A stretch of DNA of 64,000 bases from Thalassia testudinum (lineage: Eukaryota > Streptophyta > Magnoliopsida > Alismatales > Hydrocharitaceae), in contig JAZHRO010000062.1 in the NCBI GenBank assembly GCA_037157565.1, positions 7,068,001 through 7,132,000 on the forward strand, in the 5' to 3' direction. Of the stretch, positions 24,050-35,079 are shown in pieces. The number at the start of each line of letters is the position of its first letter. The first letter of the stretch is position 1. Under the pieces are notes generated by a model. The model saw nothing but the letters and a program-made list of their open reading frames with translations, searched no databases and was not told where the DNA came from. A program made the translations under genes and the position numbers.

Positions 24050-25694
24050 GCTCATTGCACCTAGCCGATGGTGTAAAACTCAATGCTTAACGGGACGCAA
24101 CCCGTCAGTTTTGAAAAACCCGAAACCTTTCTTGACATTCCTATGCTGAATTTATATTGTACTTTAGGGTTCCTTCATTAGAATAGCCGACCCTACCTCA
24201 GGTACTTGTACCCAAGTTTTGAAATCATCCGCAACAGTCACCTCGACCCATTCACCCACCCAAAACCTATTTTAATGAATGATCTAAGCTGAACTCAAAC
24301 CCACCTAATTTACAATGGGGACATTGTAAATCGTAGGCATGGGGGGGTATGAAAGTGCAAAACACTGTGAAAACTCATCTCACAAGAAAAGGTTTCAACA
24401 AAAAAATCACATATCACAAAAATACCAAAAAAATGAAAAAATTCTTGAAAAAGAACAAAAAAATTTCTGAGGGGAGTGAAAATTTTGAGGACATACAAAT
24501 CATGAGAAAAAGGGGAAAAGTGAAAAATGTCAAACAAGGAGCACAAAATGAAAAAAAAAGAAGAGATAGTCATTAGTAAGAAATTAAGGGATTAACTGAG
24601 TTCTAGACCATATCAAGAAAAAAAAATGAAAGGAAAAAAGTGCTAATGAAACACAAAAGAGATTAGAAGTGACGCTGATCTTAGGCCTCTTGGGCTAGAC
24701 TCCTAGGCTTAAAAATTCAAGTATTCGTTAAGATATGGATAGTCCTCAAGAGGTTGGGGAAAATGCGAAGCTTAAGTATTAGGTCTAAGGCTTAGGGAGT
24801 ATTCGGCCTCATTAACTGACCTCTAGTTTGCGGGACTCGGTAACCTAAGCACCCCAATCCACACACAGTCTGGTTTAGTGCGCATAAGTATCAAAATCAC
24901 GCAAATGTGTTTAAGTTGTTCTAAAAAAGTCTCCTAGATTAGGAGCGGCTGATCAACAAAAGTTGATTTGGATGAGTTCTCGATGTGGAGAGGTAGGAAA
25001 TTCCCCTCAAAGATGTGCAATAACATATCATCTCCTCGGTGCTTGTCTCCTAGGATATTTGCATATCCTACTGGGGGCATGTAAGTACCCTATGCTAGTT
25101 CAGATGCCATAGGCGGCATTATCATGAAATGTCGATTGCTAGGGTATGGATTTAGCTACAAAATGCCATGGGCAGGATTATCTCAACATCTTAAAAGCCA
25201 GGGTTCTGGGGGTTGCCATGGGCGGTCTATCTTGAAGCATCAATTACCAGGGGCCCTTCGAGGATTGACGTTGGGGACTAGGAATCCGATACAGATCGTG
25301 TTGAGAAGCCAATCCGAAGCAAGAAATAAAAAGAAAAGAGAGAGAAAACACTCCAAACAAAGAAAAATCCACTCTCTTACAAAAACGTACTGCAAACTGA
25401 ACTAAGGCTAAAAAATTGTTACAAGCACGGGTGCTTTAACCACGGAGTCCAACGAACCTTAGAATAGTTCCTATGGGCCTTAAAAACCTTCGCAGTGAAC
25501 TGAGCCTAGAGTTGGTCAGGTCTGGATCTTGGTTGGTAGTTGAGTACCTCTAGGCCTATCATCAGCATTCTAACCTAATCAAAAGAAGAAAGCACTCATC
25601 ATAGTTTTTGAACATCAAGGAACTCATGGTCTAGAATCGAAGTTAAAATCTTAAAATTTTGCTAAGGGACTAGTAAAAGCTAAGCATGGGGGTA
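24050..25694 (+). other. Post-pol spacer of element 1
   Basis: This non-coding stretch lies between integrase and 3' LTR, where some Athila elements carry an envelope-like frame. No such frame is visible here: the open stretches are short and A-rich. Conserved items are hairpin one (24090-24105), hairpin two (24311-24328), GCATGGGGGGG (24338-24348), and the G-rich tract AAGCATGGGGG at the LTR edge (25682-25692). The element 2 spacer aligns along its whole length. Confidence 0.75.
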
Positions 25695-27360
25695 TGACGG
25701 GAACACCATCATGAGCACTAACTAGCTCATTTTTGACCCATAAAAGAGAACAAAAGCTCTTACATAACCAACTGGAGGTCCTAATTCACTGAATAACCAT
25801 TCTAAGAGAAAAGAAAGAAACAAGGGGTAAAACTACAATTTTACCATTGTAGTACAACAACGGGTTTTCTCAAGGGCTAAACATAGGTCAAATGATTTTA
25901 ACAAGATAATAAGTGGGTTGAATCAGATAGAAAAGGGTTCATGTGAATTCTAAGAATTAAATGACTTCTTGTAACCCTAAAACAAACTCACTTGATTAAA
26001 TAAGGTTTCGATTAGGATAAAATTCACCTAAACCCTCTAAAAATCATATAAAAATATTCTCTAGGGTTTAGAACCTTCAATTTGGCCATTGGAACCTATT
26101 TTGACCTAGAATGGGGTCTCAGACAAATATTTACCCTAAATTAGGTTTTTGCATAAATTGCCTAGTCAAACATGGTCAAACCCAAAATCCAACCTCACCA
26201 TTGGATTCCTTAGGTCCAAATTAGGTTTGTACCAAAATTTTGACCTAGGGGGAATTCATCTTGACTCACTTTGCAAATAGGTCCAGCCTAATTACATTCG
26301 TACCCCTATCTTTCAAAAACTCTTACATTTGACCCCCTGGTTTCTTCTTCATTCTTTGCAATTAGGTCCCTCTGCCATTATAGCGGAGGGAATCCTACTC
26401 TGGCGAGCTTGAAAGGGTGAGTTCTCCTTGATCTCTTAGAGAATCCCCTTCAAAATTGAAAGGGAGATTCTGTGAGAAATCTCCTCCAATGTGAACCCAA
26501 TTAGAAGCCCTATTTGGTACCCAATCTCTCATGCGAATGAGTGAGAGATTTGGCTTCCAAGCGCAAAATCGACCTCCAGGGCATATTTAAGGCACCCAAT
26601 TCTCCCCGCATCTCCTAAGCTTGAAATCAACTGGAGAATCCCCTCAATTTCGTCTCTCCTCCCCTGGCCAACCTACTCATCAAGCTCTGGCGACCTCTCC
26701 TACTCTTCCTCGTCTCCTAGCCACAATACCGATGGCAGGTCCCTCTTCCTCTCGCTCGTCCACGTCACGCAGCACCCGCTGACGCTCCTGCCTCCCCTTC
26801 GTCCTCACCAACCTCCCTCACTGAGCACCTTCGTCTCTGGCATCGGTGATATGAGCCAGATGCCATCCCTGCTTCCCCCTTCGTCTCTTCAATGCTAGAT
26901 AAGTCCTCTCACTCACTACCTTCTTTTCCCCTCTTTCTTTCCTTCAAACAACCACTGTCGCACTCCACCACCATCATCCCCTTCACCTCCAACCACCACT
27001 CCGACGAGTTTGCTCCACCTCCACAGACCACCTTCCTCCTCGCCGACTGGTTCCTAAGCGCCGCCCTGACTCACTGATCATAACCCCCCACTCACAACAC
27101 TCCGCCACTCCCCCAAACGCACCCCCGAACACACCCACACACACGGCCACAGTGTACCCTAAGCATTCACCCACAGGCGTTCCCATGCCACATTGACCAC
27201 CTCTGCACGTTCGCCGCACCTTGGCGAAGCTCCCTGAACTTTTTAACATGACCGTGAGGCCGTTTGTGTGATTTCAGGTCCAAAGGCTCGCTGCCATTGA
27301 CGCACTGCTTGAAGCTTCCTTGCAAGCTTCTCCAGGTCGTGCCCACTCTAGGTCATAGTC
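25695..27360 (+). repeat. 3' LTR of element 1, left part
   Basis: It begins TGACGGGAACACC, matching TGATAGGAACACC of the 5' LTR, and runs to the chromovirus insertion point. The alignment resumes at 37877, directly after the duplicated target site. Confidence 0.9.
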
Positions 27361-30143
27361 TACTAAGACCCATGACATCAAACGTTTTTAAGACGTCTGG
27401 GAGTTGGTCCAGATGTCTTGTCAGACGTCTGGAACTTAATTTTTGCAGCGTACGATTGCGAGTCTGCGTGCGTGCACGTGTAGACTGCGCCCGCCGACCT
27501 GCAGGCGTCTCCTTCTCTTTTCTCTCTCTCCCTGATGCCTTCAAATACCCTCTCCCCCTTCCTTCTCCCTCACCCACCACCCCACCGTCTCCTCCTTCTC
27601 CAATGTTGGCATGAGAGTGAGAGAGCAAGGGCAGCAGCTGCTGCCAGGCGCGCGCGGGGAGGAGGTGCAGCGAGAGGGAGAAGAGGCAGAGTGCGTGAGG
27701 AAGAGAGAGCGAACTCGCCGGAGGTGCCCAGTGCTGGCCGACAGGTGTGCAGCGGGAGCGTGGTGCTGGGGGAAGTTACCCCGTTGCTACTGCAGCTCAG
27801 GCAGCAGGCGGGCGAGCGCGGTGCGGTGTGGCCGTGCGCAGCAGGCGAAAGGAGAGGAGGTCCTGATTCTGGGAAATTTTCCCAAAATCAGACGTCTGGA
27901 CCTACCCCTAGACGACGTAGGGGACATCTGGAGTAAGATCCAGACGTCTGAAAGGTACGACATTCTTATCCTTCTCTTTCTTGCGAATATGGCCATGCAG
28001 GCCGTTCCACTGAAAGCCCTGAGACGTGCCGTGTTGAGAGTGGTTGCGTACGCATGTAGGTTTCGTTCGGGAAGGTGCGAGGACACGCCCTCCCACACAA
28101 ATCAAATGTCTGGGCAAGTCACCAGACGGCGGAGAGAGTCTCCAGACGTCCTGAGGGATAGACGGGCGTCTAGAACTAGGCCCAGACGGTTCAATGGGAT
28201 CCTGGACATCTGAAGAGCAGCGCAGAAGTAAGGTATGACCTGGACCATCTTTTAAGACGTCTAGAAGATGTTCCAGACGTCAGATTTGGGTCAGAGTTAT
28301 CATTTTTGACCCTTTAGGGTCCGTTCGAGGTCCGATTTCCGCGTTTAAAATTTCGTTCTTCTCAGAATTTGTTCCTCTACTTGTTTAAAATACTTATATC
28401 CTGTTCTGAGTGGTTCATTGTGTTTGACCTTGTGTTAGGACCTCGTCCCGATGCGGCTCTGGGGGTTGGGGAGGCACGCGGACCTCCCGATCACGCCCCC
28501 ATTACTCCCGGTTTTGTGGGTAGAGTGGTTTCCCTTAGTTAATTACCAACATTAATGCATCTTTGAGATAAATAATAGATCTTAAGGTATGGCATGAATC
28601 CTAGGACTGGAAAACTAGATTGAATGATAGATCCTAAGGTATGGCATGAATCCTAAGACTGGAAAACTAGATTGAATGCTAGATTCTAGGGCATGGCATG
28701 AATCCTAGGATTGGAAAAGTAGATTGAATGATAGATCCTGGGGTGTGCATGAAACCTAGGAACAGAAACACTGAAACAAATGTCGTGAATACATGAATTT
28801 CAGTCTTGGAAAAGTAGAAAGAATAATGATAATTGCCTGTGATTGGATAACAACTGCTTGTATATGAATGTATATTAAATATTGGAAACACGGGCTATAT
28901 GAGAATAAAACTGAAATGATGAAACCTAAAATGGCTTGGCTAGAGAATATGAGCATGAACCCCACAGGGAATTAGGAGTAGAGCTCCTAGAAGATAAACA
29001 AAATGGAACTGGGAAAGTGGATGGGGAAGTGTGCTGACCCTTGAGTACAGAGTACCAAGGAGAGCGACTATCCCCCTGTTTAGTGCAGAGCGGAGCTAGC
29101 CACCCCAGGGACCCGGGGTTAGGTCTGGCCACTTTGTACCGACTTTTGGCCCTCGCATACACAGTACCGTGGAGAGCTACTAGTGTAGGGAGAGCGCTAG
29201 CCACCCTACGGGCCCTAGGGTTCTGCTAGCCATCCTACACCGACTTGTTATGCCCACTAGAAAACCAGGGTAGTCAGGCGAGGGTGCGCAGACTGTGGAG
29301 GGGCAAGACCCCTGTTTGGTTACTATGGAGGGGCTAGACCCCTGTTACTGAGAGGGCTCTGCCCTATACTGGTTCCGTGTTGTGCTTTGGGGCGCGCACG
29401 TTAATGGAAACGACTGACCACGTGCCAGTGCGGGGTAGCTACCTGTGCGCTTATCGCGCATGCCGTAGTCACCGTTACGTCTGTTAGTGACCTTGGGGTG
29501 GTTGACTGGGGACAGGACCACCACGGGGGACTCTCCCGACCAGGAGAGCACCACGTGATACTTCTACTTTTCGAAAAAGACTGCAATCAAGATCGTTCCC
29601 ACGAGGAACATTCGAGATCAAGAGAAAGACCTGAGCAATAAACCAAGAAAGAGTAAAATAAAGAAAGAAATTAAAACAACAGCTACTTGTTACCTTACTG
29701 TTTTCTTAGATAGCTGGTTGGCACTCTACTCAGTGTTTCGCTGACGTGTCACCCTTTGTCTCCTTTTCAAGACCAGGTGTTGAGCAACCAGAGCCTGCGG
29801 CTGCGGAGGGTGCTGGGCCTAGTAGAGCCCAGTAGTTCTACTTGTGTTGTACTTGCTATATCATTTTTCTGTTGTAGTGAGTATATTCTGTTACACTTGT
29901 ACTCTTTTATTGCAAGCATCATAATTATGTACCTGTTTAAATTCTCTACTGTTGTGGTGGTGTGTACTGTAGTAGTTCTTTTCTTTACTGCTGTACTTTT
30001 GTTACTGTTAGTTACATGCATGATGAATGTGGTTTATTTTACTGTTCTTTTTGTTACTTTCTCGTTAGACAACTGGATCTTGGGATCAATCAAGTCGGTC
30101 CGATTCTCGTGTCTCGTAGGGATTCGGGAATTGGGTCGTAACA
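27361..30143 (+). repeat. 5' LTR of the chromovirus
   Basis: The LTR is 2783 bp, from TACTAAGACCC (TG of the 3' copy changed to TA) to GTCGTAACA. It contains CAGACGTCTG palindromes at 27422-27431, 27889-27898 and 27941-27950, a GC-rich part, a short repeated phrase (GATCCTAAGGTATGGCATGAATCCTA) at 28570-28760, and a hydrophobic frame near its end that I do not treat as a gene. Confidence 0.9.
28560..28765 (+). repeat. Tandem phrase repeats in the chromovirus LTR
   Basis: A unit of about 60 bp (GATAGATCCTAAGGTATGGCATGAATCCTAGGACTGGAAAACTAGATTGAAT, written here in fragments: GATAGATCC, GGTATGGCATGAATCC, GGAAAACTAGATTGAAT) recurs about three times. The 3' LTR has the same array at 36295-36495 with one more unit. 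Confidence 0.7.
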
Positions 30144-30146
30144 AGG

Positions 30147-30158
30147 TGGTATCAGAGC
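30147..30158 (+). promoter_or_regulatory. Primer-binding site of the chromovirus
   Basis: TGGTATCAGAGC lies three bases after the LTR end and is the usual complement of the plant initiator Met tRNA 3' end. Confidence 0.85.
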
Positions 30159-30313
30159 AAGGTCGTCCCGAGAAGTGAACCAACTGGCTAGGAAATAACC
30201 AATTCACGTGCTTGTAAATAGAGTAGCCACCACAACGTACCTTTTGACATCTATTTTTAGACCTCTTCGTTAGATATCGATTCATATTGACGTCTTCTTG
30301 TTCTGTGTAGGAG

Positions 30314-31560
30314 ATGCCTCGATGAGGAGGTAGCAAGGCAGGCCGCGGACGCGGCCGAGGACGAGGTCGGAGGGGCGGGCGCGTTGAGGTGGACGCCTCA
30401 ATGGACCAGCCACTACTCTCGGGCATTCAGGCCCAAGACCTCGCCCAGCTAATACGGGTCATCGTGCGAGCGAAGCTCCACCCGCCGCCACGAGCACCTC
30501 TCCCTAGGGTTGCGGAGGGGGAGTCCTCTGTTAGACCATGCGATGGACATGGCGCTGGATGCGGGGGAGGGGATGGCCTCCACCACCCCCACCTTCCTCT
30601 GGCACTTCCGAGCACGAGGCTTCTTTACCTGGAGGCGCACTGGCATCTCCACTTCAGCGCCACTTTGAGCTTTTCGGACAGTTTCGGAAGCTGAAGCCCC
30701 CCTTCTTCAAAGGGGGTGAGGACCCGACCGAGGCAGAGGATTGGCTCGAGCAGATCGAGAAGGTTTTTGACACCCTTCACCCCCCTGTGGAGTGCCACGT
30801 GGCCTTTGCCATGTACCAGCTGGAGAGCGCGGCACACAGGTGGTGGAGGGCGGTCAGGGGTCAGGAGAGGGACGAGCCAACTTGGGACCAGTTCGTCGCC
30901 CTCTTCTGCGAGCAGTACTTCCCCCAGACGTGGCAGGACCAGAGGAGGCGGGAGTTCCACACTCTCCGCCAGGGGACGATGACCGTGAGCGCGTACCGTA
31001 TGCGTTTCCTAGAGCTGTCTCGCTTCGCAGCGACAGCCGTAGCTACTAAGGAGGAGCGCCTTTGGAGGTTCACCGAGGGGCTCCGACCTGCAATTCGAGG
31101 GTATGTCAAACCCCTAAAGCTGCCTACGTTCTCGAGGGTGATAGAGGCAGCTATGACGTACAAAGAGATCAACCCGTCCGAACGCGACACTGACAGCGGG
31201 TGGAAGCGACCCTACCAGCCAGACTTCTTACAGGGGCGACGAGAGAGGAGGCACGTGGTGCCCATAGGAGAGCCGTCACGTTTTGTGGGGCCATCAGTGG
31301 CCTTTGGGGGCCCCTGACAGGGGCCAGCTGCTAGCACTGGACCCCCGCCCAGCCGTCAGCAGGGACCCATTGAGTGCGGGAGTCAAGTCCCCCTTTGCTA
31401 CCAGTGTGGCCAGCTGGTCCACATCAGGAGGGACTGCTCGTCCAGGACTGGAGGTCAGCAGATGCTTCCCGCGCCAAGCACTGGAGGGTGAGTAGGAGGC
31501 TGTAGTTTCCAGGCGCGAGGAGAGGACAGCAGTCGCGCGGAGGGTACCGACCAGCGGCTA
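30314..31560 (+). pseudogene. Chromovirus gag with zinc knuckle, broken
   Basis: Gag would build the particle. The first ATG after the primer site (30314) is followed at codon 4 by TGA, then by an RGRGR-rich basic stretch. After a frame change at about 30540 an open frame to 31317 carries the gag core: FFKGGEDPTEAEDWL, HRWWRAVRGQ and the FALFCEQYF-like block. A CCHC zinc knuckle, CYQCGQLVHIRRDC, lies at 31396-31437 in another frame. The frame therefore changes at least twice. The neighbouring protease frame follows directly. Confidence 0.8.
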
Positions 31561-31568
31561 CCCGTCCG

Positions 31569-32000
31569 ATGCAGAGTGTGGCTGCTTCGTCCGCACCTAG
31601 GGCTGAGGGGCGTATCAATGCCCTGACACACAGGGATGCCAGTGCTTCGGGATCAGTGGTGGCAGGTATGGTTTCAGTTTCCGGCATACTTGTTTACACG
31701 CTTTTCGATTCCGACGCTATGCACTCATTTGTCCCTGCCAGTTTTGCGGTTAGCTTGGGGCAGGACTATATGTTGTTAGAAGATCCGTTCGTGATCAGAG
31801 GTCCGAGTGGTCAGCTGTTTGTAGCAGAGGGGGTATACCGAGGTTGTGAGGTCAGTGTTGGGGGACACAACCTTCCGCTAACCTGATTATGATACAGATG
31901 GAGGACGTTGGCGTAATTCTGGGGATGGACTGGCTGTCCGCTTACCACGCCTTGGTGGACTACTTTGAGAGGAAGATCGTCTTCTCCATATCGGAGTTGC
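31569..32000 (+). pseudogene. Chromovirus aspartic protease with altered active site
   Basis: The domain is recognised by INALTHRDA at its start, the active-site region LFDSDAMHSF near 31705-31735, and ILGMDWL near 31918-31938. Chromoviruses normally read D-S-G-A at the active site; here the Gly is Asp and the following Thr is Met. A stop and frame change at about 31884 separate the two halves. The enzyme would not work even if the frame were open. Confidence 0.75.
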
Positions 32001-33050
32001 CTTCTTTCGAGTTCCATGGGCAGCCAGTGGACGGAGGCTTCAAGTGCATTTCTGCACTTCGGGCGATGAGACTTTTGAGCCAGGGGTGTGAAGGCCTGCT
32101 AGCTTGTGTGGTGGAGGAGCCCAACCCTATGGCAGACTTCCAGAGTATTCCGGTGGTCAGAGAGTACCCCAGCATATTCCCAGATGAGTTTCCAGGACTA
32201 CCGCCCGAGCGTGAGATCGAGTTTGAGATCTCAGTGGTACCAGGGACCAGCCCCATCTCCACAGCACCGTACAGGATGGCACCACTTGATCTGCGAGAGC
32301 TCAAGTCTCAGTTGTAGGATCTTCTAGAGAAGGGCTTTGTGAGGCCCAGTGCGCCTCCCTGGGGAGCCCCGGTTTTGTTCGTAAAGAAGAAGGATGGTAC
32401 CCTACGCCTTTGTATGGACTACAGACAGCTGAATAGGGTTACCATCAAGAATAGGTATCCGCTGCCGAGGATTGATGACTTGTTTGACCAGCTGCGAGGT
32501 GCCACGGTATTCTCCAAGATCGACTTGAGGTTTGGATACCACCAGTTGAGGATCAAGGAGGCAGACGTCTCCAAGACAGCTTTTCACACCTGGTACGGAC
32601 ACTACGAGTTTCTGGTCATGCCATTTGGGATGACCAATGCCCCCGCTACCTTCATGGATTTGATGAACCGGGTGTTTAGACCGTACTTGGACCAGTTCGT
32701 GGTGGTATTCATTATGATGTGCTCATCTATTCTCAAGATTAGACACAGCATGGATAGCACTTGCGAATGGTTTTGGACACACTGAGATGACGTAGGTTGT
32801 ATGCCAAATACAGCAAGTGAGAGTTCTGGTTGAGGGAGGTAACCTTCTTGGGTCATATGATCTCCGGGGATGGCTTGGCTATGGACCCAGCCAAGGTTGA
32901 GGCAATACTCAGGTGGGAGAGACCGCGTACGGTTACTAAGATCCACAGTTTCTTGGATCTGGTAGGCTACTACAGGCGGTTTATCAGGGGCTTCTCGCAG
33001 ATTGCACATCCTATGACATAGCTGACCCAGAAGGACGTGCCCTTTACTTG
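32001..33050 (+). pseudogene. Chromovirus reverse transcriptase, frameshifted at the catalytic motif
   Basis: Blocks in order are FPDEFPGLPPEREIEF, APYRMAP, a TAG at 32315-32317, [38 protein letters not shown], and [12 protein letters not shown]. At the catalytic Asp pair, about 32710, the frame is shifted, so the usual motif is replaced by FIMMCSS. The thumb region (VTFLGHMISGDGL and VGYYRRFIRGFS) continues in another frame at 32830-33021. Confidence 0.82.
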
Positions 33051-33600
33051 GACAGACGCTTGTGAGGCGTGTTTTCAGGAGCTGAAGGAGAGGCTAACTT
33101 TGGCTCCCGTGCTCACCATCCCAGACAGTAGTGGCAGGTTCGTTGTATACACGGTACCTCTTTGCAGGGGTTAGGGGGTGTGCTCATGCAGAGGGGTCAC
33201 GTTGTCGCTTATGCTTCGCGGCAACTGAAGCCCCATGAGCATAGCTACCCTACCCACGACTTGGAGCTGGCAGCTGTCATCTTCACGCTGAAGACTTGGA
33301 GGCACTACTTGTACGGTGAGACCTTTGAGATTTTCACAGATCATAGGAGCCTCAGATACTTGTTTGATCAGAAGGAACTCAACATGAGACAGAGACATTG
33401 GTTGGGGCTCCTGAAGGACTATGACTGCAGCATTTCCTACCACCTGGGAAAGGCCAACGTGGTGGCTGACGCCTTGAGCCGGAAGGCGCCCGCCCACTTG
33501 GCCAGATTACAGGCGCAGAGTTGGAGCCTCTTGGAGGAGATGGGCAGTTGGCAACCCCTAGAGTTACTGGGGCACTGCAGGGCAGTGACTGTGACATGAC
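33051..33600 (+). pseudogene. Chromovirus RNase H, frameshifted at the first catalytic Asp
   Basis: The frame is broken near 33150, exactly where the YTDAS-type motif would stand. Downstream the domain is open for 145 codons with [26 protein letters not shown] and VVADALSRK, the last marking the end of RNase H. The shift lies close to the first acidic catalytic residue. Confidence 0.8.
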
Positions 33601-34720
33601 AGACGAGGCCAGAGCTGATAGACCACATCATCACAGGGCAGATGGCCGACCCGTACTTACAGTCATTGCGTGACAGAGTGCTGTCGGGAGACCCTAGAGA
33701 CTTCTCTTTTACAGACCAGGTACTACACATGAGGGGACGTTTGTGCGTTCCCAGAGACGAGGAGCTGTTGAGAGAGCTCCTGACTGAGGCACACGGTTCC
33801 AGGTTTACCATACATCTCGGAAACACAAAGATGTACCACGATTTGAGACGTGACTTTTGGTGAAGGGGGATGAAGCGGGATGTGGGTGAATTCGTACAGC
33901 AGTGTTTAGTGTGCCAGCAGGTGAAGGTCGAGCATCAGGGCTTACCTGTTTCCTAGCGAGGACATGACACAGTCTGGGTAATCGTTGACAGATTGACGAA
34001 GATGGCACGTTTCTTGCCAATCCGAGTCACCTTGGGACCAGCACAGTTGGCAAAGAGGTATATCCGCGATGTGGTACGTCTACATGGAGTTCCATGGGAG
34101 ATCATATCCGACTGGGATACCCGCTTTACGTCCTAGTTTTGGGCTGAGTTTCAGCAGGCCCTGGGGACGCGGTTGAGGTTCAGTGCAGCATACCACCCCC
34201 AAACGGACGGATAGTTTGAGCGCACGATACAGACACTTGAGGACCTTTTGCGTGCTTTTGTACTAGACTGGAGGGGCTCTTGGGAGGAGCACTTGCCCCT
34301 GGCGGAGTTCTCATATAATAACAGTTATCACTCGAGCATTGGCATGGCACCCTACGAGGCTCTGTACGGACAGAGGTGTACGGCACCCTTGAGTTGGGTT
34401 GAGGTGGGGACCAAGTGGGAGGTTGGCCCCAGGCTGATCTGCCAGAGTCAGGAGGTGATCGAGCAGATTCACAAGTGACTCCACACTGTCAGGAGCAGAT
34501 AGAAGAGCTATGCCGATAGGAAACGCAGAGAGGTACAGTTTGAGGTTGGGGACCACGTCTTCCTTCATGTTTAGCCCATGAAGGGCCTGCAGTGGTTTAG
34601 GGTGAGAGGGAAGCTGGCGCCGAGATTCGTGGGACCCTTTGAGGTCCTGGAGCGGGTTGGACCCGTTGCTTACAGGCTTGCCCTTCCTCCCTAGCTTTCT
34701 GGTGTGCACGACGTGTTCCA
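33601..34720 (+). pseudogene. Chromovirus integrase with internal deletion
   Basis: The N-terminal zinc region spans about 33790-33930 (HLGNTKMYHDLRRDFW, then CLVCQQ). After VEHQG the usual stretch that holds the first catalytic Asp is missing, and the sequence resumes at RGHDTVWVIVDRLTKMARF near 33957. The second Asp (ISDWDTRF, about 34110) and the Glu (FERTIQ, about 34220) are present. The GPF motif ([13 protein letters not shown]) lies near 34625. Several in-frame stops (34135, 34212, 34476) sit at codons usually Gln, Ser or Trp. Confidence 0.8.
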
Positions 34721-34997
34721 CGTGTCCAACCTCAGGAAGTACATCGTCGATCCCAGTCACGTCCTGAGCCACGAGAGCGTCGAGGTGGGTGACGACCTGA
34801 CCTACCCCGAGTGACCAATGTAGATTCTTGATAGAGCCGTCCGGAGCCTGAGACGAAAGCAAGTACCCCTGGTGAAGGTTTTGTGGAGGAGCCAGCGGTA
34901 TGAGGAGGCTACCTAGGAGCCTGAAACAGCAATACGGGAGCGGTACCCGGAGCTCTTTGAGGGTACGTCTTTTCGGACCAGCTTCGGTCCTCTTTGA
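34721..34997 (+). pseudogene. Chromodomain-like integrase tail of the chromovirus
   Basis: After HDVFHVSNLRKYIVDPSHVL comes the tail with DDLTYPE, ILDRAVRSLRRKQ and a WRSQ/EEAT block, ending RERYPELFEGTSF before a TGA at 34995-34997. This matches the chromodomain-related tail of Tekay/Del integrases, thought to guide insertion into silent chromatin. Three stops (about 34814, 34820 and 34912) interrupt it. Confidence 0.75.
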
Positions 34998-35079
34998 GTT
35001 TGTTATGCATATATCATTCTTTTCCTCACTCTAGTCAGCGCAAGTTTTGAGGATGAAACTTCCTTTGAGTTTGTTATGT
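34998..35079 (+). other. Chromovirus 3' end without a clear polypurine tract
   Basis: The phrase TTTTGAGGATGAAACTT resembles the conserved stretch before the polypurine tract in this lineage, but no purine tract follows. A direct repeat, CTTTGAGTTTGTTATG (34991-35006 and about 35063-35078), occupies its place. Confidence 0.5.

Noticed and set aside
24349..24576. 75-codon Lys-rich frame after the element 1 integrase as an envelope-like gene
   Set aside because: Low-complexity A-rich sequence without signal peptide or membrane segment; element 2 has no matching frame.
27535..28213. Long open frames (133 and 200 codons) in the chromovirus 5' LTR
   Set aside because: They lie in GC-rich LTR sequence, the matching frames in the 3' LTR have different lengths, and no domain is recognisable.
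29756..30178. Hydrophobic 140-codon frame that looks like membrane segments
   Set aside because: It crosses the LTR end and the primer-binding site, and the copy in the 3' LTR runs into host-side sequence, so it is not an envelope gene.
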